A stretch of 64,000 bases of DNA from Theristus sp. LFF4_11. Lineage: Eukaryota; Nematoda; Chromadorea; Monhysterida; Xyalidae. Both the position numbers and the translations under genes were made by a program. The notes beneath the pieces were generated by a model. That model ran no database searches, was not told the origin of the DNA, and saw only the letters and a list, made by a program, of their open reading frames with translations. Numbering within the stretch: position 1 is the stretch's first letter; each line of letters starts with the position of its first letter. Of the stretch, positions 12,936 to 23,500 are shown in pieces. The stretch lies in contig JASANC010003243.1 in the NCBI GenBank assembly GCA_030248135.1, forward strand, positions 1 through 64,000, in the 5' to 3' direction.

Positions 12936-13453
12936 TCAGATCAAGATGACCCATGCGACGGTGGTGTTGTGGTGCCACGAACCTAGTGGCTCCAACGTCA
13001 GTGCCTGCGCGCATCGCTGAGATTTGTGGCAATGTCCACCACATGCCGAAAGATTCACCACACCGTCGCAAGGATCAATGGGTTGGATGCACGCATTATA
13101 CCCAGTAGTTGTAGCATGGTAGGTCATTCTATGGCAGCTGCAAAATTGCCATATTTTGACCCCCGGTCAAAATATGGCGGGGGTCAAAATAGGGCATGAC
13201 ACCGGCTGTGATTTCCATCACCAATGAAAAAAAAACGAAATAACAGGCTGACCACGTTTCGTATGAACCAAGTGCAGTGTGAGGCGCACTCAGCATCCGC
13301 CAAGCAGCGCACGCTGTCTAGCTGTCTGTGACATCGCAGCGTTTTCCAACGAATCCGCGGCCGTTCAATCTTGCCGATCGTCGGTTTCATCAGCAACACC
13401 AACGCAAACACCCCCAGCAGACAACAACCGCGCACTCGCCAATAGAGCACCAT
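12936..13453 (-). CDS. Secreted cysteine-rich protein, possible glycoprotein-hormone-like cystine knot (incomplete model)
   Basis: Exon 1 (13453-13269) starts with a clear signal peptide (MVLYWRVRGCCLLGVFALVL) and a cysteine-rich stretch (CHRQLDSVRC). A weak donor in phase 2 joins an acceptor at 13138-13139. Exon 2 (from 13137) reads CHRMTYH, then C, then CDGVVNLSACGGHCHKS, and later a glycosylation site in WHHNTTVA. The order C, C-x-G-x-C and HNTT resembles the glycoprotein hormone alpha-2/FLR-2 and bursicon group. The frame closes at 12936-12938 before the second half of a knot. Cysteine-rich frames continue to about 12775 after an AG at about 12891, but I could not settle which frame is used. 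It may be a real gene with an extra intron or a decayed copy. Confidence 0.35.
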
Positions 13454-14517
13454 GTCGCACTTAGGACGCTCGAAAATCTCCAGTTTAGATACTGAAAAAA
13501 AACAAAACTTTCGACAGGCGTTTAGACTCAGACAGACACGCAACGTGGTGTAGTATACCAGATCATCGCGATGCAGTGGCTGCCCCGGACGGGACAATAA
13601 AACAGTCAATCTTGTTGCATGTTCGCCGATGTTTTCTGCTTGGAAAGTTACATTATCTTTTTTTGTCAAATTTTATTGAGTGAAGTATTGTATAACAACG
13701 CATTACGACAACCACCACCATCATGAAACGTGTGTTTATTTGTAGTGTAAGGTGTTTATTTCCGCCGTCAAGGACACACAGCCGCATTATTCCTAAAGCA
13801 CAAAAAAAGTAATTTGCGCATCCTAAAAACCACTGGCACAATACGGTTTTTTTGAAGGGTGGTCCACTGCACACTCAACGTCACGTTGACTGGGTGTTTT
13901 TTTATTATTTCGCAGTAATTTCAAGTTTTTTCAAGCTCAACTTTTTTGTCAAACTATGTCATTTTTAATCCACACGAAATCGCTTATCTCAGGTCAAGCA
14001 AACTCAAGAAATTTACTACGCGTGTGACCCATGATGATTCACACTCGAGAACAAGTTGAAATACTGCATCTTAAATTTTATTTCTGTCAACACAAACAAA
14101 TAAACGCGCAACAAAATATAAAGTACGACATCCAAATAAAAAAGATGATCATCACAGATATTTTTTTACATTTTCACATTCTTCTATCGGAAGTCATTGG
14201 CTCCTTGATCCAAACAAACGAAGAGACAAAAATTACCAGTTTGATGTCAGTGTGGAGAAAAAATTCTTGCAAGGTTTTGTCTACAAATTCATCATACAAG
14301 ACAATACACATTGTACATGTAAGATGTTGGTGTTCTCAATGACATAATACAAAATATAGGGTTACCCAGAAAAAATAATTCATAACAAAAAGAGCCGAGA
14401 TAAAAAACTAAAGAAAAAAACATGACCTCGTCTTTTGAAACCGTAAAATTGAAATGATAGAATTTCAATTGAAAAATATACCTTGATGGACACGACTAGC
14501 TGCCAGTTTGGCGTGTT
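13454..14517. other. Spacer between the secreted candidate and the NEK10-like gene
   Basis: AT-rich, with no supported coding frame. It holds the upstream side of the secreted candidate and the 3' end of the NEK10-like gene, both on the minus strand. A 103-codon frame at 14031-14342 is low-complexity Lys/Ile-rich and judged to be chance. Confidence 0.45.
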
Positions 14518-17500
14518 TTACTTTGGCGGTATGCCAGGTGTCATCATTCGTGACAATGGACGTTCGGCGGGAACTTCCGAGGGGGGCCGACTGGCCAACA
14601 GTGACGCCACGCAAGCGGCCAGTTGTTCGTATGTGATGTTCGAAATGCGTTGGCCTAAAGAAAGATATTTGGGTTGTTACGTAGTTTATTTGGGTTTGCT
14701 TATTAGGAGGACACGACAACGACAATAATAAAAACAGACCGAACCCTGATCACAGATTATCACAGCTTATATAGCCAATATAATTACGTGTAATTACACA
14801 GTTATCGTTGTTCCCAACTTCTCCCCAACAATTGAAAATGATTTATCACATATTTGATTGAAATTGTTGATTGATTGTTTTGTTGATTGATTGGAAGATT
14901 TGTTGATTTGATTTGATTGCTTTTTTATTGTGATTTATTGATTTGATTTGTTGATTAGAAGTTTTCTTTGTGTTTTCACATCGTTTCGTTTCAACCGTTT
15001 TGTTTCATCACGCGCATCGTTACTATTCGTCGACGCCTCCTTCATCACGCGGGTCGTGGTCGTAGTCGTCCTCCTCAGCTTTGCCGACGTCGTTTGTCGC
15101 TGTTCGAGGATACTTGGCCGGTTTGTTTCGTCGGTAGACTCTCGCAATCAACTGCTTTTCTGCGTCTGACATTCTAAACTGCGGATGCCAATTTCGGAAT
15201 CTTGCGAATTTTGGTGAATAGTTTTGCTGTTGATGATTTTGCTGTCGCGTGTCGTGTCGAATGCGGGAACATCGACCGATGTATTGCGTGGTTTGCTGTT
15301 GCTGATTATTGATTTGTGGAGTGATTTGATTGTTGGCGAACTGGTAGTTCTCAATCTGATTGTAATGTTGCTGATTATGACCAAACTGGTCGCTGAATTG
15401 CGGTTTGTAGTTGAAGTTTGTTTCGTGGTTTTCACGGCTCGTGTTTTGGTAATTCGGCTTGCTGCCGTTGTCTTTGTTTTTCTGCCGATCGTCGTCACGG
15501 CTGTTCTTTTTCTTTTTGAAGTTTTCGCAGTCTTCGATTCCTTGGATTTTATCCACAATTTGTCGGAAATTGAGACCCTTGAACTTCTGGTCCTCTGCTT
15601 TGCTCGACAACAACGGATCAAGCAATCCTTGCACAAACTTGTTGATCAACGTCGTTTCGACAAATGGTATATAGTTGCCATTCGAACCGCGATAGTTATG
15701 CCCAGTGGCAAGAAGTAAATTCTCCAGACGTAGTCCGAAGGCGCGCACAGATTCTCCTTCCTGTCGCGTTGCTGTATCGAGTTCGTAGACGGATGTAATT
15801 GCCTCATTTCTTGGTCCGTAGATGGACTCAAGGTACTTGATGGACTCTTCCAAATTTTCACGCACTCCTTGTGGCTGTTGATCGAAAGCAAACAATGCGT
15901 CGTCGGAAAGACACATGCGAATGTGCTCGACCGCGATTTTTGGCGGTGGGTCCCATAGCTCCAGTCTGGTCCGCAGACTGCTGAGCCAAGTTCGGAATTT
16001 ATGATTCTTGGCTGGGTCGAACTTTTGCCATTTTTCGGACAACAACATCATGTATGCTCTGTCATTGTCAGTAGTACCGTTGGCTACATTCTGTTTACAG
16101 CAGTGGTCATGATCAGCAGTCACCTTCTGCTGATTCTGCAGTTCGAGCATCTGACTGAACATGGTCATCATGAAGTCATTTTGCTTTTGCAGTTGTTCGT
16201 ACTGTTTCTGCATCTGCTGTTGTTGTTGCATGACCAATTGAATCAGCTGCTGTGAGACTCCCGTCTCCGTTTTCACTTTACCGTGCCTGGGACTTAACCC
16301 ACTGGCCTCGTCATTTGCCTTGGGAATTAACCCAGTAGGCTCTCCAATCAGATTTTTGGTCCTGGGAATCAACCCAGTGGACTCATTTGCCTTGGGAATG
16401 AACCCAGTAGGCTCATCAATCAGCTCTTTGGTCCTGGGAATCAAACGGTCGTGGGTTCGAGCCCCACGTTGGGCGCCAGAAAGATATTTGGGTTGTTACG
16501 TAGTTTATTTGGGTTTGCTTATTAGGAGGACACGACAACGACAATAATAAAAACAGACCGAACCCTGATCACAGATTATCACAGCTTATATAGCCAATAT
16601 AATTACGTGTAATTACACAGTTATCGTTGTTCCCAACTCTAAAAATACAGCACATGCATGGTACGTAGTGCCACTGCATGTATGTGCTTGGATACTTCGA
16701 CACGGCTATAGGTAACGGTCTGCCTCTAGAAATTGTGGGAATAAAATTTGACATTTTACTTTACTAAAAGTCAGTCATGAATTACAGATGATTGGACAAA
16801 TGATTACAGAATGAAGTTAAAATGATTCAACTGCTGAAATAAATAAAGAACAAACCAGCTTTTTGTGGTCCGATGAAGTCTGTTTCGAGACTTTCCAGCA
16901 CCACCCTGTAGTCGCTATAGCCGAGGTTCAACGCTACCGGTTCAGCGAGTTCGTTTTGTAGCTGCGATTTGCGAATACAAATGTTGACATTGACCCATTG
17001 TTTTCAACAAAGACCACAAGTTCAAACTGAGAAACCGTTGCTAGCTACATCGCACAGGTGATTTTAAAAGGCAAATGCCGATAAGCAGCGCTTTCTCAGG
17101 TGTTTGCACAACTAAACAACGAACAGAGGGTGATGGAGCACCTTTCTGAGCTCGGCCTTGATGGTGACTGCGCTGCTGTCCTTCGCAAACAGCCGTCGCC
17201 TGAACTGATCGACGACACGCCGCCTGTGGTCGACGGTGTGCTCGATGGACAACTGACTGACGAACATCACCTGGTGCAGCACGGACAACAGCGACAGAAT
17301 CGGGTCGCTGATCGCTTGCAGCTGCTTCGCGGGAATGCTCACGAGGCTCGTTGCGGAGAGCACTGAGACACGCAAATCGTACACTGAGACTTGTGCGTAC
17401 TGTGAAAAAGAAACATGCGTAATTGTGTTTGATGCGCAGGTACGTACATCTTAGTTCATCTTCATCAATGCCCTCCACTTGTGACGTGCTCGCGGAACGT

Positions 17501-20500
17501 TGGATCGACGGCAGATGCATCATTGGTCGTACGTTGCGACCGCCTGAACAAAAAAATCAGCTCAGTCACGCAGTTCACTCTAAAAATAGAGATCAAAATC
17601 AGACTCTCTGACCTGTCTCTTACGTCTCTTGAGTATACAACGTCGTCTATTTATTTTAAGAAACTTTTCTTAATCGCGGAAGACTCGTCAGAGACGTCCC
17701 TTAGAACGTCTGTTAAAAAACTCCACGGTGGCGATGAGCCAGAAAGCAAAGAGCATTGCGACTCACTGGCCCAAGCGAGTCGTTTGCCTTGGCCGCTGTT
17801 CTGTTTCGTTTTCTGCGCGACCGCCGACGCCTGTGGGTCGAGCAGCGGTGGCAGCGTGGCGCTGCTCGTGCGACGGCGTGATGCGTTCGCGGGCGCTGTC
17901 ACCAAGCCCGCCGTGGCCCTGCTGCTGCTGGTGCCACTCGTTGGCAGGCGACTGGCCACAGCGGCTGCCGATTTGGCTGAAGGAAAACACATCGCGATGT
18001 CGCTGTGTGGGAGGCGAGCCACTCAGATGCTGTTCCTAGTTTTATCCCACCGAATTTATAAGTTTTCAAGTTAAAACTTATTAGTTTTAAAATGTTAAAA
18101 GTTACCCATGGCCTGCACGCTAAAAGAATTTACCATTTCTATCTCTATTTCCCATTCATTTTTGTTTCAATTTCCGTTTCTGCTTCCGAAATGCTAAGCG
18201 GAAGTCTATGATGATGATGATGAGTATCTGACTATTTCTGAAAACCAGACATCGTAGAAAAGTGCAGTAACGAAAAAGTTTAGACATGGACACGGAAATG
18301 GAAACCGAAACAGAAACGGATTTTTTTAGCGTGTGGCTTCATGAGTATTTTAATTAAGACTTAGACTTAGGAGCAACAGACAACAGACTTGTCGTTGGCG
18401 TTGGCCGTGCCCGTCTGGCCCGAACGACCGGTGCCACCGTGGTGGCAGCTGGCATTGTCTGCCTCGTTGCGGCATTCATTCAGTTTTCTAGCGAGTTGCC
18501 AGTGCTGGACGTGCCGCCAGTGCCACTAAATAAAGAGTTTCCTCAAAAATATGTGCTCAGCAACGCAACTACACTTGTCTGCAGAGTTAAGCGGCATTCA
18601 TGAAGCAGTACTATGTAACACATACACAGTTACGCGTCACTAAATGCTGTTTCATGGTTGACACACCTTCTGTCCGTTGTCCGATTGGCCGAGCGTGTGA
18701 TCTGGTCAGCGGCGACTGTCTTGTGATTGGTCTGCTGTTGCATCAACTCGAACTGTGCACAGAATACTTCGTCGAGGCACGTCAACAAGCGACCTGCCAT
18801 TATTGCTGAGATGCCAATGATGTCCGGTCGCTCGGCTGCATTCGCAGTCAGACAACTGCGAAACACAACATGAATGCATATAAACTGCTGGTGTGCTTTA
18901 TCATCAAAAATGCTGTCTGATAGATACTTTGAGTAGACTATAATCAGTTAAGGCATTTATTGGCAAGTGTACAAGTGGAAATACAAACAAATAAATAAAT
19001 AAATAACCTAACCACTTTATCACATTGATGAGTTCTTCGGAGTATTGATCGGAATCAACAGGCGTATATTTCGCTTCTACGATCTGTTTGTAACAATAAA
19101 ACCAGTGATATATAAAAGAATGATTCATGTGTTTGGGGAGTTGAAAGTTCAGTTGTATTTGTACAGGTTTACTAGCACAACTACTAGTTAAGCAAACTTG
19201 TGAACCAGCTACAGCTCATCAACTTTATGTTGGGATGAGATCCCTCTAACTTTTGTTTTTGTTCCTGTTCTCGTTTTCGTTTTTGCTTTAATAATGCTTT
19301 GTCTTACAATTGTGGCGAGCTGAAGCATGTTTGATGAAAAGAACGGTGGTTGCAGTGTGCACATTTCATAGACGCAACAGCCTAGCGACCAGATGTCTGC
19401 TTTGTCGCCGTACGGCTGATCTTGCAGTATTTCTGGGCTGAAAATTGCTGTCGAAGGTTTTAAAAAGTTTTAAATTATACGCATGTTCGGCAAAATTAAA
19501 AAAAACGTTCAAGAAAAACATATTTTACCAGCTGTAATTAATGGTTCCAGCGTTCGACTTGAGATAACTGTCACCGCGATGCTTGGCGAGGCCAAAGTCC
19601 GCTGTAAGAAAAAAGAAAACAATTGAAATTAAAAGAGCAAATTGGGAAACAACACGAAACAAAACCGACTTATAACGACATGTTCATTCTCAGCAAGCAT
19701 AATATTGTTCGGCTTCAGATCGCGATGAATGATTCGTTTGTCCTTGTGCAAATACCGGAGACCAAGAACAATCTGTAAAATCGAAATGCATAATGTACAA
19801 TCGATGTACACCACTAAAAACATAAGATCCCCAAAAATCCCCAAAATGATCGTACCTGGACTAAAATATTCCAGATTCGTTCTTCAGCAAACTTTAGATG
19901 CTTTTCCCGAACTGAGTTTACATGCTCCTTCAATGATGCCCCATCAATCAAGTCCATCAGTATGTACAGTTTTTCATCTGCAAACGATTGATTTTGATTT
20001 TTGTTGGTACTGGTATTACATCCAAGACCGTTTGGATTGGACGTTCACCGTAAAAAGTTGCATTTTTCGGCTTACCGCGTTTGTAAGCCCCACACTAAAA
20101 GAGAACGGAGTGTCCCAGGGCGAAAAGCCAAATAATTGATTTTTTAAAAAGAATTTATCAAAAGGCACACCCATTATTTATACAACTTGTTTACAGGAAC
20201 TTCATCTTGAAATTTCACGAGACATCGCTGAAAAAGATCGATCCTGATGAGACGTCGTTATTGTGGCTATTATGGTTACAAATGCAGCAAAAACGGAATA
20301 AACAAATGAAAATTATTTGAACAGCAAATCACAACAGGCCTGGAACACTAACAACAACCTTGTTTTCAGGAAAGTTTTCACAACAAGCCTAATACGCAAG
20401 CAATGTGACTGACTTTCCAAGAACACCCTTCGGTAACGAATGACGTTTGGGTGTCGCAGTTGGTGTCGAATCATTTTCACCTCGTTGATGATTTCTCCAA

Positions 20501-23500
20501 AACTTTTATCTGCTTCCTGCGACTCGCGACTCAACGTGCCGCTGTGCATGAAAATTTCTTTCAGGGCGTACCTGCAAAAGGAGGGTCTAACAGACGGGAT
20601 TAGGAGTGGAGTTCAAAAAAAACTACAGAATAGCGGACACTGACTGTTGTTGCGCATTCTTCTTGCGCACACGATAGACACAGCCGAACGCGCCCGCACC
20701 GAGCTGGTCGAGTAGCAAATACTGGCTGATTTCACCCAACGGCTTGCGCAGTTGGTTCACGGACTCCAGAGCATTCGCTGTTTCCACTTCGTTTTCAGCC
20801 TGGAAATTTGCGAATTAACGCACCACAAGTGTATCTGCATTTGGAAAACGTTCATGCAAAAAAGTTCTCAATTCACTTATTTACTTCATTTTTTGAGTCA
20901 CGTCACAATCTATGTACTTCATAATTCACTTCCTTTATGAAATTTAGTTAAGAACTTTCCTTCACTTCCCTTAAGGGCGCAGCTGTTACTGCTACGCGCC
21001 TGGGCATAGGTATGTAACGGTCGATCCCTTGATCTTCACCACAGAGTGAGTTATCAAATTTTTAAAATTAATAAAGTGAAGTGTTGAACTGAACCGAGAA
21101 GTGAAGTGAATTGTAAAGCGAATAAAGAAGTGAAGCAAATGGTAAAAAATGCGTTTTAAACTATCTATAGTAAGCTGACCAAATAAACGCGATATTTTAC
21201 AACCAGTGGTTCATAAGCCGTCAGATCCTGCACATAGTGGCCAATGTCAATGAATTCAGCAAAGAAACCGGCCGGGAAAAGACGCTTGAACAAAAGTCGA
21301 TTGCGTTCCAATGAGAACAGCAGACGGAGCACGCGAAACGCAGAGCACTGAAAATGCTGTTGCACCAACGCAAGCTCCTGTAACTCCCATTTTTTAAGGG
21401 ACATTGTGCTAAAATGGAACAACCAATAGCTGAAAGAAAAGAGTTTTCGGGTGCGCTGGGCCAAGCTTAAAAATTTTATTATTGACAATTTGCGCCCAAG
21501 CGCTCCACTGCAATAGGGACGGGCCACTATGACTGTGTCAGACTGAAGTTCTGGTCAGTTCTGCTTCCGGAAAGATTTCGAACATGAAATTCAGCCAACC
21601 TGCAGCAGATCATAGTTTTTGTCTGGGAGTAACTCTGGTCGATTGCTGTGCAGTATCAACAGTTTTCCCAGCAAGTACACGCCGTTGTTTTGCACGATCA
21701 AATATGCGTTCGCATCAACGTGACACAGCTGAGCCAGCAACGCATTCAGTCCTTTAAAGTCACAAATGTTGTAGCAATTGCAAACATAATTGATTGTACT
21801 GATGTCAATTTCTTGGATATATGCCACTTTTAGTATTCACTTGTAGATATTGCAAAAAATATCAGATTTAGTTTTGAAAAATCAAAATGAGGTTGTGATT
21901 GGTTGTCATGGCTGGGCTTTTAAGATTTTGCGTTCTGTTACGAAGTTAAAAATTAAACAGTCTTCACTGTCGTTGTTGTTTATTTCAAGCACGCCACCCC
22001 CCCCCCACCGATTCCGGAAACCCGAAGGTACCAACTGGGTAACGGACGTCTTAAAGTGCGTGTCTATATATGCCGTTTTCAGAAAAATGCGTTTCTTCCA
22101 AAAAACCGTTTTTGGAGTTTAAAAAAAACGTTTCCAAAAAGGGTCATGAAATCTGGCTTGGGTCATGTAAACGGAGAACGTGCGAACACTTGTGTTTTGT
22201 TCTCGGTGATGTGACTTGTGGCAATATGTTCTGGCAAATAGAAAAACTCTGAGCTTCCGTTAGGTGCTGACCGGTTAACATTGCCAAACGATCCGTATCG
22301 TGTTGCTTGGACGTGTCTAACAGCGGCTCGGTATCACTGTCAATTGTTAAAAACAAATATTTTAGATTTTGTTTTGCTGGTTATTGCACAAAAGTTTTCC
22401 AACAAAATTATTGTCCAATAAAATCGTTATTTTCACCCCAGTTCAGCAAGCACCAATTGAATGATGCCAAGCGAGCCCATTTCAGTAGCAGTGTCCTTGT
22501 CATCAGCCAATGCTTCGAGCGCCCATGCTAGATGCCACTGCAAGCGAACGTTTCGCGTCGACAGAAGACTGGAAATATTGTTTTGAAATGAAGAATGAAG
22601 TGAAAACGAGACAGAAACACGGCAGGCACTGAGGACACGGGAAGTACAGTATGGGTGTGCAAATACCGTACTATTAATAGGGGTGCCACAATACAGGGTG
22701 ATCAAAAAACTATCGGTACTTTTTTGGATAACCCTGCACACACACTTTCTTTTTTCAGTCCTCAGCTTTTTTCTCCGAGCTTTTTGTTCTGTGCATGAAA
22801 TAAAATTGATCACCTAATGAGCACTGACAAGCCATCGTAGACTTTTACGTCGTCACGTGCTTTTTGATCGCAACAGAGCACACGCAGAAAACTGGCGCAC
22901 AACCTAAAAAACACGGAGTAACATCGAGCAAATGAAGGCATAAAGTTACATACGTTCGTACTTTTGTAAATAAGTTGCGAATAAATTCATACTTTTGTGT
23001 AATTAAATCATCGGAGTCTCTCAGCAGAGTTAGTGCGCGATCAATTGGCACTGACAATTCGCAAACGAAGCCACGCGCCAAATCGCTTTGCTCACAGAAC
23101 GTGGCCATCAGTTGAAAGGCCGCTTGAAGGACGCCCATGTCTTTTGACTCAAGGAATCGAACCACGACCTGCAAATTTTAAATGATTCATTTTGTTTAAG
23201 GTTAGTACAGGCAAAAATCATTTAAAATAAAATAAGAAATGTATTGTGTACCTGGTGCAGTTCAAGAACGGTCAACGTCTTGCAATGCTCGACATCTGCC
23301 GACAGCTTTTGTGATATACCTGTGAATGGCTTGTAAAATTTTAAAACTATCCAGATTTTAAAGCCACGGCAAACTTACTGAGAATACCGCGTGTCACTGT
23401 TGTCAATTGATGACTGGGATTTTTAAAATACTTCTCGCGCAACCAATCGCAGAACTAAAGAATCATGAGCCCTGAATTACGTTTCAACAGTGAAAAAGTC

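Larger units (their letters stand above)
14660..16638 (-). mobile_element. Complete gag-only LTR retrotransposon (TR-GAG type)
   Basis: Two 160-bp direct repeats bound the element, and by eye they agree at all 160 positions. It is flanked by the 5-bp direct duplication CTAAA (TTTAG on the element strand). Read on the minus strand: 5' LTR (16638-16479), a primer-binding site abutting it, one gag-like open frame, a purine run (GGGGAGA) directly before the 3' LTR (14819-14660). There is room for only about 1.66 kb of internal sequence. No protease, reverse transcriptase or integrase is present, so it must rely on proteins from a related element. The LTRs lack the usual TG...CA ends. Identical LTRs and an intact duplication mean a recent insertion. 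It sits at the last 3' splice site of the NEK10-like gene in the same orientation. Confidence 0.93.

Noticed and set aside
15224..15718. 164-codon hydrophobic frame on +
   Set aside because: Antisense shadow of the Asn/Gln-rich gag C-terminus.
16447..16478. A tRNA gene
   Set aside because: Only the 3' 32 bases of a tRNA are present, in the position and orientation of a retrotransposon primer site; no D-arm or anticodon arm upstream.
18115..18334. Possible MITE in a NEK10 intron (CACGCTAAAA...TTTTAGCGTG)
   Set aside because: Only about 10 bp of terminal inverted repeat and no clear duplication; too weak to call.
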